Source of the DNA: Tunturibacter psychrotolerans
Lineage (GTDB): Bacteria; Acidobacteriota; Terriglobia; Terriglobales; Acidobacteriaceae
Direction of reading: 5' to 3'
DNA length: 64,000 bases
Assembly (NCBI RefSeq): GCF_040359615.1
Contig: NZ_CP132942.1
Location: 3,162,001 to 3,226,000 of the forward strand
The notes under the pieces were generated by a model. That model ran no database searches. It was not told where the DNA came from and saw nothing but the letters and a program-made list of their open reading frames with translations. Of this stretch, positions 28,197 to 37,516 are shown piece by piece (the stretch's first letter is position 1; each line of letters starts with the position of its first letter). A program made the position numbers and the translations under genes.

Positions 28197-29180
28197 ATGA
28201 CAGGTCTCAAAGATGTCACGGTTTTGTTTCTCGACGAAACTTTCTCCTCCACAGCTATAGGTCCGATGGAAGTCTTTCGCCACGCGGGCACGTTGTGGAA
28301 TGCATTTGCGGGACAAAAACCTGTCTCTCGTTTTCGAGTGACGACAGCTTCGGTGGATGGACGCGCGGTGCGTTGCGATGGGCCTATTCATATCACGCCT
28401 GCTGCATCGCTCAAACAGATCCGGAAGACCGATCTCATCTTCATTCCGTCGACGGGACTGAGCGTAGAGGACGTAGTTGAGCGCAATGCAGAGGTGGTGC
28501 CGTGGCTGGAGCGTTGGGCCAATCGTGGAGCTGCAATTGCGAGTGTGTGCTCAGGTGTGGGCTTGGTGGCTGCGACGGGGCTGCTCGATGATAGACGGGC
28601 CACGACGCACTGGAGCCTTGCGGAACGGTTTCGGGTGAAGTATCCCAAGGTGCGATGGATGCCCGAATTGATGGTCACGGAAGATCACAACTTTTACTGC
28701 GGCGGCGGAGTGCATGCGTCGCTTGATCTCAGCCTTTATCTAGTTGAGCGATTCTGCGGACATGAGGTCGCGGTGCAGAGCGCGAAGGCGATGTTGATCG
28801 AGACACCACGGGCGTGGCAGTCAGGATATGCAATCGTTCATTTGAAGACCGAGCACTCCGATGGAATGATCTTCAGCGCACAGGAGTGGTTTCATCAGAA
28901 CTTCAATAAGGATTTTCCGCTTGAGGAGCCGGCGAAGAGCGTAGGGATGAGCTTGCGCAACTTCGTTCGCCGGTTTAAGCAAGCTACGGGAGATACACCT
29001 TTGATCTACTTGCAGAAGCTGCGAATCGCCGCCGCAAAGCGCCTGCTTGAGGGCGGCCATCGCTCGATGCACGAGATCAGCGATGCTGTGGGGTATCAGG
29101 ATCCCGCTTTTTTCCGCGAAGTATTCCAGAGGCACACGGGGGTTTCTCCTAGTGCGTATCGGCAGAGGTTCGGGCTGTAG
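28197..29180 (+). CDS. GlxA-type AraC-family transcriptional regulator
   Basis: N-terminal DJ-1/PfpI-like domain (about residues 5-190) with the nucleophile-elbow-like ASVCSGVGLVAATGLLD, then a C-terminal AraC helix-turn-helix pair (about 225-325) ending VGYQDPAFFREVFQRHTGVSPSAYRQRF. Such proteins sense small metabolites or stress and activate adjacent genes. ATG with a GGAGAGG site is preferred over an upstream TTG two codons earlier. The neighbours are a divergent DUF4242 gene and a convergent dienelactone hydrolase. Confidence 0.93.
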   Translation: MTGLKDVTVLFLDETFSSTAIGPMEVFRHAGTLWNAFAGQKPVSRFRVTTASVDGRAVRCDGPIHITPAASLKQIRKTDLIFIPSTGLSVEDVVERNAEVVPWLERWANRGAAIASVCSGVGLVAATGLLDDRRATTHWSLAERFRVKYPKVRWMPELMVTEDHNFYCGGGVHASLDLSLYLVERFCGHEVAVQSAKAMLIETPRAWQSGYAIVHLKTEHSDGMIFSAQEWFHQNFNKDFPLEEPAKSVGMSLRNFVRRFKQATGDTPLIYLQKLRIAAAKRLLEGGHRSMHEISDAVGYQDPAFFREVFQRHTGVSPSAYRQRFGL

Positions 29181-29186
29181 GTTTTT

Positions 29187-29972
29187 CTAGTGGCGAGTTT
29201 CGGTGGAGGCGGTGGGTTGCGCGGACTGGTCGCCTTCGCCTAGCTTGCGATGGAAGAAGTTGAAGACGAGGTCGTAGAGGGTGTGGGCGAGTTCGGGGTC
29301 GTAGCGGACGCCTTCGTCGCGCATGAAGGCGTGGGCTCCGTTGACCTCGTGCCAGCTGAACTTCTTTTCGAGTTCGTTGAGGCGGGCGAGGACGGCCATG
29401 CGGCCTTCGAGGGGGATGTGCGGGTCCTGGCGACCCCAGATCATGAGGAGTTCGCCATTGATGTCTTTTGTGCGTTCGAGGGAGTTGTCTCCGCCTTTGC
29501 TGAGAGAGCCTTTGTGGATGTCGGTGGCGTAGAAGCAGGCGGTGGCGAGGACGTCGGGGTTCATTGCGGCGCGGAAGGCGAGGTGGCCGCCGATACAGAT
29601 GCCCATGGCTCCGAGGTGGCCGGTGCAGTCGGAGCGGGATTTGAGGTGATCTAGTGCGGCGCGGGCGTCGGCGTCATAGCTGGAGAGCTCTTTGGTGGTC
29701 TTGAGGGCGTTGCCGCGGTCGGAACCGGCCTGGTCGTAGGCGAAGACGGTGCCGGCGGGTTCGAACTCGTGGTAGATCTCGGGCATGGCGACAATGTAGC
29801 CGTGGCCGGCGAGCATGGCGGCGGTGCGGCGGATGGGCGCGGTGATCTGGAAGATCTCGGAGTAGAAGACGATGCCGGGGTAACGGCCGGGGGCGGCGGG
29901 GCGGACGATGTGGGTTCGCATGGGGCCGTTGGGGGTGTCGAGTGTGACGTACTCGTCGTTGACGATGATCAT
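29187..29972 (-). CDS. Dienelactone hydrolase family protein
   Basis: Alpha/beta-hydrolase of 261 residues, with nucleophile C126 in MGICIGGHLAF, the acid in WGRQDPHIP and the histidine in NGAHAFMRDEG. It shares the fold with the copy at 21364-22053 but is clearly diverged. It converges on the GlxA-type regulator with 6 bp between the stops. The substrate is unknown. Confidence 0.91.
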   Translation of the reverse strand: MIIVNDEYVTLDTPNGPMRTHIVRPAAPGRYPGIVFYSEIFQITAPIRRTAAMLAGHGYIVAMPEIYHEFEPAGTVFAYDQAGSDRGNALKTTKELSSYDADARAALDHLKSRSDCTGHLGAMGICIGGHLAFRAAMNPDVLATACFYATDIHKGSLSKGGDNSLERTKDINGELLMIWGRQDPHIPLEGRMAVLARLNELEKKFSWHEVNGAHAFMRDEGVRYDPELAHTLYDLVFNFFHRKLGEGDQSAQPTASTETRH

Positions 29973-30075
29973 ATTTCCTCGGGTGGACTGTGGTTTGATT
30001 TTGGGCTTTTATGATCGCCCACGCGGGCCTGGTGAAGATAAGGGTAGCAAGGAATTGTTGATCGGGATTAAAGAG

Positions 30076-30106
30076 CATGTCCGACAGAAGGAGCCTGCCG
30101 GACATG
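30076..30106 (-). terminator. Hairpin downstream of the DUF3300 gene
   Basis: CATGTCCG (30076-30083) pairs with CGGACATG (30099-30106). It lies 20 bp past the DUF3300 stop; the plus-strand side also carries a T-run, so it may act in both directions. Confidence 0.55.
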
Positions 30107-30125
30107 TTTGTTTTTCAGATGGAGT

Positions 30126-31100
30126 TTAGTGGTGGTGATCGCCGCCGTGTTCTCCACCGTGTTCTTCGTTGTGGGCGTGGCTCTCTACGCGTGGGGACGC
30201 TGGGTGTACGTAGGGATGTGCGTAGGGGTGAACGTAGACGTTGCGGTTGTAGTAGGTGCGGCCCCATGCGTGATGGTCGATCATGATGGCGTGGGAACCC
30301 CATCCGAAGCCTGCACCGTACCATCCGTAGACGCCGAAGGCAGGGCCGATGGTGACGGCCGGGCCGAAGCGGATTCCTGTGGTGATGATGAAGCCGGGGC
30401 GAGGGCGGTAGAAGACGACCGCGGGGCTGTAGACGGGGACGTAGAAGTAGGCGGGGTTGATGGGCTGGACCTCGAGGTAGCCGCCGTTGTCGGTGACGGT
30501 GTCGTAGGCGTTGGGGACGAGGTAGCCGTAGTCGTGGGCGAGGCGGCGCTGGCGCTGGACGGCGTCCATGACGTCAGGGCGCTGGCTGAGGACGGCGTTG
30601 CCGAGTGTGCCGGTCCATTGGGGGTCGCGGGCCATCGTGTCGAGGACATTGGGGAAGGGTAGGAGGGCGAGGACGCTAGGGTCCCAGGGGAGGTTGTCGG
30701 ACTGGATGGCCTGGGCGAGGGGGTCGCCCGTCATGAAACTGTGCTGCTGGGCCCAGGTGGCGGCGTCGGGGATCTCGTTCCAGAAGGTGGAGGCGGTGAG
30801 GACCTGAGCTAGAAGCGGGTCTGGGTAGAGGGCGATGCGCTGGACTAGCTGGTCGAGCTGCTGAGGGGCCAGGGGCGGCGGGGGTGCCTGTTGTTGCTGA
30901 TCGGGCGCGCCTGGTTGCTGTTGGTACTGCGGCTGGTCTTGCTGTGGGTAGGCTGGTGGATTTTGCGGGTAGGGCTGGGCTTGTTGCTGGTCGGGTGGCG
31001 GTGGTGGGGGTGCTTGGCGTTCGATGGGGGCCTGGGCTAGGGAGATTCCGCTGAGAGTCACGAGAGTCAAGGCTGACAGCGTTTTGTGAATGGTCTTCAT
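30126..31100 (-). CDS. DUF3300 secreted protein, Pro/Gln-rich
   Basis: A secreted protein of 324 residues. A signal peptide (about 1-24, ending SLAQA) is followed by a Pro/Gln-rich linker (about 25-85), then the DUF3300 core APQQLDQLVQRIALYPDPLL and QVLTASTFWNEI. The tail is Tyr/Gly- and then His-rich (HAHNEEHGGEHGGDHHH), which could bind metals, by inference. ATG at 31100 is preferred over one 13 codons upstream because it begins the signal peptide. The function of DUF3300 is unknown. Confidence 0.88.
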   Translation of the reverse strand: MKTIHKTLSALTLVTLSGISLAQAPIERQAPPPPPPDQQQAQPYPQNPPAYPQQDQPQYQQQPGAPDQQQQAPPPPLAPQQLDQLVQRIALYPDPLLAQVLTASTFWNEIPDAATWAQQHSFMTGDPLAQAIQSDNLPWDPSVLALLPFPNVLDTMARDPQWTGTLGNAVLSQRPDVMDAVQRQRRLAHDYGYLVPNAYDTVTDNGGYLEVQPINPAYFYVPVYSPAVVFYRPRPGFIITTGIRFGPAVTIGPAFGVYGWYGAGFGWGSHAIMIDHHAWGRTYYNRNVYVHPYAHPYVHPASPRVESHAHNEEHGGEHGGDHHH

Positions 31101-31172
31101 ACCTTCGTTATACCTGCGTTCCTTTAGCGCTTTGTGCACTATTCCTAGACTCCATTTTAGAGAGGAAGTTGC

Positions 31173-31787
31173 TTATGGTGCCGTGCTTCCGCCTACGAGG
31201 AAGCGGAGAGGGAGGTCGGCGGCTTTGCTGATGCCGATGCGTGGGGTGGTTAGGATTTCGGTGGGGTGGTGGCCGTCGTCGGCGATCTGGATGGCGGAGG
31301 TGGGTGAGGTTACGTCGAGGCCGTTGGAGTTGGTGCGGGTGATGTCGAGAGCCTGACAGAGACGGCCGGGGCCTCCGGTGAGGAGCTTGGGTTTTGTGTT
31401 GTGGGGAAGGCCGCGGAGATCGGCCATGGTTTCTAGGCCGTCGATTGGATCGAGGGCTCGGATGAGGACTCCTCCGGCTTCGCCGGGAAGATGCGCGGCG
31501 ACGTTGAGGCAGTAGTACATGCCGTAGATGAAGTAGACATATATGTGTCCGGATGGGCCGAAGAGGATTGCGTTGCTAGGAGTGAGACCGCGGGCTGCGT
31601 GGGATGCCGGGTCGATGAGGCCGAGGTAGGCTTCGACTTCGGTGATGCGGGCGGTGAGGCGTTTGCCTTGGAGGTCGCGGATGAGGAGTTTGCCGAGGAG
31701 GTCTCGGGCTACGGTGTCGGGGGAGCGGGAGTAGAAGGTTCTTGGGACTAGCTTAGGGGTGCGGCGTTTTTGTGGGGGTGTGCTCAT
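31173..31787 (-). CDS. DNA-3-methyladenine glycosylase (AAG/MPG family)
   Basis: Base-excision repair enzyme removing alkylated purines, 204 residues. The family core is visible: RITEVEAYLGLIDPASHAARG, HIYVYFIYGMYYCLNVA and GEAGGVLIRALDPI; the catalytic Glu lies in EVEAY. It is on the minus strand next to two small genes and uvrB, so repair functions cluster here. Confidence 0.93.
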   Translation of the reverse strand: MSTPPQKRRTPKLVPRTFYSRSPDTVARDLLGKLLIRDLQGKRLTARITEVEAYLGLIDPASHAARGLTPSNAILFGPSGHIYVYFIYGMYYCLNVAAHLPGEAGGVLIRALDPIDGLETMADLRGLPHNTKPKLLTGGPGRLCQALDITRTNSNGLDVTSPTSAIQIADDGHHPTEILTTPRIGISKAADLPLRFLVGGSTAP

Positions 31788-31846
31788 TTTTGTGCCGACT
31801 TTTTTGAGCTTACATCCTACATTCCTACCCGCCCTAAAGCGGAACG

Positions 31847-32413
31847 TTAGCGACCGATTCGGCGCCCTCGTTGAGCAGCTCTCAGTTGTTTAATCAGTTC
31901 CTGCCCTTCGGGTTCCCTGTATTCATAATTTAAGGTTTGGTCGGTCGGCGTCAGACGAGTTGTAAACTCTTCTCCGCTTTTGTCGTGATAAGTAACAATC
32001 AGCTCCCGATCCAGATTAGGGTTTATTAGCCGGATGATAGTGCTGGCACCATTCGGAACTGAATCCTCTCCATCTGCGCCATTATGTTCGCGATCAAAGT
32101 GCCACTGCACCGCATAGGCTGTCCCTTGGCCCTGATTTAGAAGCGTGAGGCAGCCGCCGCCCGGCATAACTTCCCATGTCAGAGGTAATAGCTTAGGACT
32201 AAGACTGACGTCCAATTGTGCCTTCGCTGTCCGGGCTTGTATCTTCGCAGCTTCTGCTTGTTCCCGCGCTGTTTCTGCTTGGCTGTTTGCCGCCTTAGCC
32301 TGTAATACGGCGACTATCGCCAGAAAGATCGTTGCCGCAAGTTGAGTCACCTCCAAAAATTGTTGAAGGTGGCTTGTTGCCTGCGTGATGACTATTTGCG
32401 TCGGTTCCACCAT
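31847..32413 (-). CDS. Membrane-anchored coiled-coil protein, unknown function
   Basis: A 188-residue protein: hydrophobic segment near residues 20-40 (LAATIFLAIVAVLQA), then an Ala/Glu/Gln heptad region (SQAETAREQAEAAKIQAR, about 45-70), then a beta-rich C-terminal domain. The topology suggests one TM helix with the domain on one side. Base composition is visibly more AT-rich than the flanking uvrB and glycosylase genes, hinting at transfer. It follows the GhoS-like gene by 7 bp, so the two look co-transcribed. Confidence 0.6.
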   Translation of the reverse strand: MVEPTQIVITQATSHLQQFLEVTQLAATIFLAIVAVLQAKAANSQAETAREQAEAAKIQARTAKAQLDVSLSPKLLPLTWEVMPGGGCLTLLNQGQGTAYAVQWHFDREHNGADGEDSVPNGASTIIRLINPNLDRELIVTYHDKSGEEFTTRLTPTDQTLNYEYREPEGQELIKQLRAAQRGRRIGR

Positions 32414-32420
32414 CGTTCTG

Positions 32421-32729
32421 TCACCCTATAGTCTGAAACCAGGTATTCGCTTCAATTACGAGGACAAGCGTTTGTGTCCAAACTTTAGATTCGATATTCG
32501 TTTTCAAGCTTCGAGCGAGTGCCGCGCAATCCGGAACAGCATTCACGATTGCTTGGTACGTTGCGTGTGGCAACGATGCAGTTGAAACCGGTTGTCCTAG
32601 AATCGGGGGAGACGGAGGTGCAGTGATAGTGGGGTACCAACTCATACTTAGCATCAAAGCGTGAAGTTTTTGATAGATTTCAAAGCTTGGATTACCCCGC
32701 AGCTCTACGCGTGCAAATAACTGAGCCAT
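32421..32729 (-). CDS. Small protein of GhoS/DUF2622-like pattern
   Basis: A 102-residue protein opening MAQLFARVELRGNPSFEIY, then KLHALM, TITAP, a LPHATYQ motif and TLVLVIEANTW. This order resembles proteins of the GhoS/DUF2622 pattern. GhoS is the RNase antitoxin of a type V system. No GhoT-like toxin (about 57 residues, two TMs) is seen, though the adjacent gene is membrane-anchored. ATG at 32729 is preferred over the start 12 codons upstream. Confidence 0.55.
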   Translation of the reverse strand: MAQLFARVELRGNPSFEIYQKLHALMLSMSWYPTITAPPSPPILGQPVSTASLPHATYQAIVNAVPDCAALARSLKTNIESKVWTQTLVLVIEANTWFQTIG

Positions 32730-32771
32730 TATGTCTCCTCGAAGCAACACTATTATCTCCGACAATTAACA

Positions 32772-34760
32772 TCAGCTGAAGAGGAATTCTTTGGTGCGGA
32801 GTTCTTTTACTGTGTCGCGGAGCTTGGCGGCTTTTTCGAATTCGAATTTTTTGGCGGCTTCGCGCATGTCGGATTCTAGTTTGCCGATGTAGACGTCTAG
32901 TTCTTGTTGCGTGGAGAAGTCGGGCATGCCTTCGGCTTCGTCGGTGAGGTCGGCGTAGTCGGCTTTGAGGATGCCGGCCAGGCCCATTTCTATTGGGCGA
33001 ATGATGCTTGCGGGAGTGATGCCGTTTTCTTCGTTGTAGGCGACTTGTTTTTCGCGACGGCGGTCGGTCTCGTTGATGGCGCGCTGCATGGAGTCGGTCA
33101 TCTTGTCGGCGTAGAGGATGGCGCGGCCTTCGATGTGGCGGGCGGCTCGGCCGATGGTTTGGATGAGAGAGCCTTGCGAGCGGAGGAAGCCTTCTTTGTC
33201 GGCGTCGAGGATGGCTACGAGTGAGACTTCGGGGAGGTCGAGGCCTTCGCGGAGGAGGTTGATGCCGATGAGGACGTCGTACTCGCCTTTGCGGAGGTCG
33301 CGCAGGAGCTTGATGCGTTCGAGGGTTTCGATCTCGGAGTGCATGTAGCGGCAGCGGACGCCGACTTCGGTGTAGTAGCTGGCGAGGTCTTCGGACATGC
33401 GCTTGGTGAGGGTGGTGACGAGGACGCGTTGATTTTTTTGCGTGCGGTCGCGGATCTCGGCGAGGAGGTCGTCGATCTGGCCTTTGATTGGGCGGATTTC
33501 TACCTGAGGATCGATGAGGCCGGTGGGGCGGATGATTTGCTCGACGACTACACCGGCGGATTTTGTCAGCTCGTAGGCACCGGGGGTTGCGGAGACGTAG
33601 ATGATCTGGCCGGTGCGGGATTCGAACTCTTCGAAGCGGAGGGGGCGGTTGTCCATCGCGCTGGGAAGGCGGAAGCCGTAGTCGACTAGGTTTTGCTTGC
33701 GGCTGCGATCGCCGTGCCACATGCCGTGGAGTTGAGGGACGGTGACGTGGGACTCGTCGATGAAGAGGAGATAGTCCTGCGGGAAGTAGTCGAGGAGCGT
33801 GGGTGGGGGCTCGCCGGGGAGACGCGCGGAGAAGTGGCGAGAGTAGTTTTCGATGCCGTGGCAGAAGCCTACGGATTTGATCATCTCGAGGTCGAAGCGG
33901 GTGCGCTGGTGGATGCGTTGGGATTCGACGAGGCGGCCTTGATTTTCCAATTCTTTTTCCCACCACTCCATCTCTTCGAGGATGGAGGCGATGGCGGTGG
34001 TTTTGCGCTCGGGTTGGACGACGTAGTGGGACTTGGGATAGATGGGGAGGCGTGAGTATTTTTGTTTGACGGTGCCGAAGAGCGGGTCGATTTGGGAGAG
34101 TGAATCGATTTCGTCGCCGAAGAGCTCTATACGGTAGGCGTTCTCGTCGTAGGTGGGGTAGACCTCGATGATGTCGCCGCGGACGCGGAAGGTGCCGCGA
34201 CGGAAGTCGACGTCGTTGCGGTCGTAGAGGATCTCGACGAGTCGGCGGGTGATGTCTTCGCGCTTTATCTTCTGGCCTTTTTCGAGGAGCATCAGCATGC
34301 CGTAGTAGGCTTCGGGCGAGCCGAGGCCGTAGATGCAGGAGACAGAGGAGACGATGATGGCGTCGCGGCGCTCGAAGAGGCTGCGGGTGGCGGCGAGACG
34401 AAGTTTATCCAACTCTTCATTGATGGTTGATTCCTTTTCAATGAAGAGATCGCCGGCGGGGATGTAGGCTTCGGGTTGGTAGTAGTCGTAGTAGGAGACG
34501 AAGTATTCGACGGCGTTGTTGGGGAAGAAGGTTTTGAACTCGTGGTAGAGCTGGGCGGCGAGGGTTTTATTGTGAGCGAGGATGAGGGCGGGGCGTTGCA
34601 GCTCTTCGATGACCTTAGCCATGGTGAAGGTTTTGCCGGAGCCGGTGACGCCGAGGAGGACTTGATCTTTTTCGCCGGCGTGAATGCCGGAGATGAGCTC
34701 GGCGATGGCGCGGGGCTGGTCGCCCTGGGGCTTGTAGGTGGTCGAGAGCTGAAAGTCCAT
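32772..34760 (-). CDS. uvrB: Excinuclease ABC subunit UvrB
   Basis: DNA-damage-verifying helicase-like subunit of nucleotide-excision repair, 662 residues. Walker A is GVTGSGKT at 37-44, the beta-hairpin is [12 protein letters not shown], the DEAD-type box is FIDESH, and helicase motifs IV-VI run through [17 protein letters not shown] and QTIGRAARH. The last 35 residues form the UvrC-binding UVR motif ([20 protein letters not shown]). SOS control is common; I see no clear operator of the type found at lexA. Confidence 0.97.
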   Translation of the reverse strand: MDFQLSTTYKPQGDQPRAIAELISGIHAGEKDQVLLGVTGSGKTFTMAKVIEELQRPALILAHNKTLAAQLYHEFKTFFPNNAVEYFVSYYDYYQPEAYIPAGDLFIEKESTINEELDKLRLAATRSLFERRDAIIVSSVSCIYGLGSPEAYYGMLMLLEKGQKIKREDITRRLVEILYDRNDVDFRRGTFRVRGDIIEVYPTYDENAYRIELFGDEIDSLSQIDPLFGTVKQKYSRLPIYPKSHYVVQPERKTTAIASILEEMEWWEKELENQGRLVESQRIHQRTRFDLEMIKSVGFCHGIENYSRHFSARLPGEPPPTLLDYFPQDYLLFIDESHVTVPQLHGMWHGDRSRKQNLVDYGFRLPSAMDNRPLRFEEFESRTGQIIYVSATPGAYELTKSAGVVVEQIIRPTGLIDPQVEIRPIKGQIDDLLAEIRDRTQKNQRVLVTTLTKRMSEDLASYYTEVGVRCRYMHSEIETLERIKLLRDLRKGEYDVLIGINLLREGLDLPEVSLVAILDADKEGFLRSQGSLIQTIGRAARHIEGRAILYADKMTDSMQRAINETDRRREKQVAYNEENGITPASIIRPIEMGLAGILKADYADLTDEAEGMPDFSTQQELDVYIGKLESDMREAAKKFEFEKAAKLRDTVKELRTKEFLFS

Positions 34761-34825
34761 CTTTATAGGATAGTTTATGGAGAGGGTTGGTTGCGAAGAG
34801 TGGCGTAGATGCGAAGAAGCAAATA

Positions 34826-34861
34826 CAGGGATCCTTCGACTTCGCTCAGGGTCAGGATGAC
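34826..34861. repeat. Dispersed intergenic repeat
   Basis: A segment containing GGATCCTTCGACTTCGCTC and TCAGGATGAC between uvrB and the phosphatase gene. It matches a repeat type I recall from many bacterial genomes; a related TCAGATCCCCATTC stretch, also followed by a GGATGACAAC sequence, occurs at 26838-26862. It has no coding potential. Confidence 0.45.
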
Positions 34862-34900
34862 CGCATTTTTTAAATGGTTGAACTCGAGGAGGAGGTTGGG

Positions 34901-35488
34901 ATGAGTGTGGGAACAGAGTTGTGGCTGGTGCGGCATGGAGAGACGGAGTGGAGTTTGAGTGGGGCGCATACGAGCCGGACGGATATTCCGCTGACCGATC
35001 ATGGGCGAAAGCGGGCGGAAGAGCTGCGGGATTATTTGAAGGGCACGAAGTTTGATGCGGTGTTCGAAAGCCCGATGCAGCGGGCTCGGGAGACCTGTGC
35101 CATTGCGGGTTTTGGAGACCAGGCTGTGGTGGAGAACGGGTTGAAGGAGTGGGACTACGGAGTCTATGAAGGCAAGACGACCAAGGAGATTCAGGCGACG
35201 ATTCCGGGTTGGTCGGTGTGGAAGAACGAGATTGTTGACGGTGAGACGGTGGAGCATGTTGGAGAGCGCGCGGATGGGGTGATCGCTCGTGCGCTGGCGG
35301 CTGCTCCGCAGGGAGGAAAGGTTGCGCTGTTTGCGCATGCTCATATTTTGCGGATATTGGCAGCGCGGTGGATTGGACTGGATGCGACGGGCGGTAGTTT
35401 GCTGGCGTTGGGAACGGGGAGCGTGAGTGTGATGGGGTGGGAGCGTGAGACGCGCGTGATTTCTAGCTGGAATCGCGGGTTTGAGTAG
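34901..35488 (+). CDS. Histidine phosphatase family protein
   Basis: Phosphoglycerate-mutase-like phosphatase. The catalytic RHG motif is in [19 protein letters not shown], with the second Arg in [10 protein letters not shown] and a later His in [12 protein letters not shown]. Phosphohistidine chemistry is expected; the substrate is unknown. ATG at 34901 is chosen because GAGGAGG lies 6 bp upstream; an ATG 27 bp earlier would overlap that site. Confidence 0.9.
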   Translation: MSVGTELWLVRHGETEWSLSGAHTSRTDIPLTDHGRKRAEELRDYLKGTKFDAVFESPMQRARETCAIAGFGDQAVVENGLKEWDYGVYEGKTTKEIQATIPGWSVWKNEIVDGETVEHVGERADGVIARALAAAPQGGKVALFAHAHILRILAARWIGLDATGGSLLALGTGSVSVMGWERETRVISSWNRGFE

Positions 35489-35490
35489 AG

Positions 35491-36708
35491 CTAGAAGTTT
35501 TTGATGTGCTGTGGCTGGAGGCCCACTCCTACGAAGCGTGCGGGTAGGCTTTGGAAGCCGGGGATGTGGGTTAAGATGCGGAGGGCGAGGGGCGGTTTGA
35601 TGGGGCCGTTGTCGCGGAGGACGCGGTCGAGAATGCGGTGGGCGAAGACTTGAACGCGTTGGGTCTTGCGAACGGCGGGCTCGCGGTATTCCTGCACCTG
35701 GCGGAGATGATGTTGGGTGAGGGAGTCTGAGAGCAGGGCTTCGGTGAGGATGTTGGCGGTGGCTACTGCGTCCTGAAGGGCAATGTTGATACCGATGCCG
35801 CCGACGGGAGACATGGCGTGGGCGGCGTCTCCGATGCAGAGCAGGCCTGGGGAGGACCACTCCTGGAGGCGGTTGACCTGGATGGTGAGAAGCTTGACCT
35901 TGTCCCAGGAGTCGATTTCGGTGCTACGGCCGGCGAGGAAGGGGACGATGCGCTCGATGCTCTGCTGGAAGGCGGGGATGCCGGCTTGCTGAATCTGGGG
36001 GAAGGTGCCTTTGGCGATGATGTAGCCGATCTGGAAGTAGTCGTTGCGATTGATGAGGATGATGAGGCGGCCGTAGTTGATGTAGCCGAGGGCGTTCTCG
36101 GGATCGGATGATTGGCGGGCGAGTTTGAGCCAGAGGACGTCTACGGGGACGCCTTCGTCGTTGAGCGGGAGGTGGCCTGCATCGCGGGAGATGGCGTGAC
36201 GACCATCGCAGCCGATGGTTAGGGTGGCGGGGATCGCGACGGGGCCGTCGGGAGTGTTGGCGCGGACTCCTGTGGTGACTCCGTTCTCGCTAATGAGGCC
36301 GGTGGCCTCCCAGCCCATGCGGATGGTGAAGGACGGATAGTGCGCGGCTTCGGAGGAGAGGAAGTCGAGGAAGTCCCACTGGGGCATGAGGGCGATGAAC
36401 TTACAGTAGGTGGGGACGTGCGAGAAGTCGGCAATGGCGAAGCGTTCGCCGCCTATGATAGCGGAGAGCGCCGCAACCTGGGAGTGCGGGATGGTGAGGA
36501 ATTTTTCCAGGAGCCCTAGTTCGTGAAGGAGATCGAGGGTGGAGGGGTGGATGGTGTCGCCGCGGAAGTCGCGGAAGAAGTCTTTGTGTTTTTCAAGGAC
36601 GGTGACCGGGACTCCTGCGCGGGCGAGAAGAAAACCCAGCATGATGCCTGCGGGGCCTCCGCCGATGATGCAACAGGTGGTGGCGAGCGGGTTGGGGGTG
36701 GCGGTCAT
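35491..36708 (-). CDS. FAD-dependent aromatic-type monooxygenase
   Basis: PHBH/UbiH-type flavoprotein of about 405 residues. GxGxxG is in CCIIGGGPAGIMLGFLLARAG, the DG motif (IGCDGRHAISRDAG) is near residue 165, and the second FAD motif is LLCIGDAAHAMSPVGGIGIN. Such enzymes hydroxylate phenolic or quinone rings with NAD(P)H. No ubiquinone or aromatic pathway is adjacent. ATG is preferred over a TTG seven codons upstream. Confidence 0.9.
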   Translation of the reverse strand: MTATPNPLATTCCIIGGGPAGIMLGFLLARAGVPVTVLEKHKDFFRDFRGDTIHPSTLDLLHELGLLEKFLTIPHSQVAALSAIIGGERFAIADFSHVPTYCKFIALMPQWDFLDFLSSEAAHYPSFTIRMGWEATGLISENGVTTGVRANTPDGPVAIPATLTIGCDGRHAISRDAGHLPLNDEGVPVDVLWLKLARQSSDPENALGYINYGRLIILINRNDYFQIGYIIAKGTFPQIQQAGIPAFQQSIERIVPFLAGRSTEIDSWDKVKLLTIQVNRLQEWSSPGLLCIGDAAHAMSPVGGIGINIALQDAVATANILTEALLSDSLTQHHLRQVQEYREPAVRKTQRVQVFAHRILDRVLRDNGPIKPPLALRILTHIPGFQSLPARFVGVGLQPQHIKNF

Positions 36709-36744
36709 CCGTGTGGATGAGGGTAGCAAGCCGCCGGGAGCGCG

Positions 36745-37461
36745 TCAAAAGATTTGGGGGGGATCGGCGGCGATGAGGGAGGGCCAGTCGGTTGGGGAGT
36801 GGGCGAGGTGGTCAGGCGGGGCGTCTGCGAGGGAGTGGGGTTTGAGGCCAAAGGCGCAGCCGATGCTGCGCGCGCCGCAGTTGCGGGCGGTGAGGACGTC
36901 AATGTCGGTGTCGCCGACCATGATGGTTTCGGCAGGGGTGATGGTGCGATCGGCGAGGGTGGAGGCCTCCTTAATAAGGGCTTCAAGGCCGTGGGGGTCA
37001 GGCTTTTTGGCGTGGAAGCTGTTGCCGCCGTAGTTCTGGAAGAAAAAGCGGGAGAGGCCGAAGTGCGCGCAGATGTCGCGGGAGGGGTGAACGGGTTTGT
37101 TGGTGAGGACGGCCATGAGGATTTGCGGATGGTCGGCGCGGATGTTCTCGAGGGCTTCGAGGACGCCGGGGTAAACGTAGGTGTAGTCGAGTTTGTGGAT
37201 GCGGTAGTAGTCGAGGAAGAATGTGAGTGCTTCGGTTACATATTGCTCGTCGGTGGAGTCGCCCTCGGGGTCGCCGATGGCGCGACGGACGAGCATGGAG
37301 GCTCCGTCGCCGATGTAGCCGGAGATGACGGCTTCGGGTAGGGTGGGCTTGCCGAGGTGGGCGAGGGTGGCGTTGACGGAGTTGCAGAGGTCAACGCGGG
37401 AATCGATGAGGGTGCCGTCGAGATCGAAGACGATGAGGCGGGGAGGGAAGGCAAGCGACAT
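36745..37461 (-). CDS. HAD-family hydrolase, phosphoglycolate-phosphatase type
   Basis: A 238-residue haloacid-dehalogenase-like phosphatase. Motif I is IVFDLDGTLIDSRVD (nucleophile Asp at 13), motif II is MAVLTNKPVH, and motif IV is IMVGDTDIDVLTA; a helical cap lies between. It is close to Gph and may salvage 2-phosphoglycolate, but a pyrophosphatase or phosphoserine role is possible. It follows the monooxygenase gene in the same orientation. Confidence 0.9.
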   Translation of the reverse strand: MSLAFPPRLIVFDLDGTLIDSRVDLCNSVNATLAHLGKPTLPEAVISGYIGDGASMLVRRAIGDPEGDSTDEQYVTEALTFFLDYYRIHKLDYTYVYPGVLEALENIRADHPQILMAVLTNKPVHPSRDICAHFGLSRFFFQNYGGNSFHAKKPDPHGLEALIKEASTLADRTITPAETIMVGDTDIDVLTARNCGARSIGCAFGLKPHSLADAPPDHLAHSPTDWPSLIAADPPQIF

Positions 37462-37516
37462 GGTTTAAGCGTAAACGATACGGTTGGTATAAGCTTGCTG
37501 GCGAAAAAGGAAGACT

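Noticed and set aside
32692..33966. A 424-codon minus-strand open frame inside uvrB rich in Arg/Pro/His
   Set aside because: It is a shadow of GC-rich uvrB in another frame; composition is low-complexity and the real gene is intact.
34775..35860. A 361-codon minus-strand frame across the phosphatase and spacer
   Set aside because: Arg/His/Pro-rich, overlaps a clear gene on the other strand and spans an intergenic repeat.
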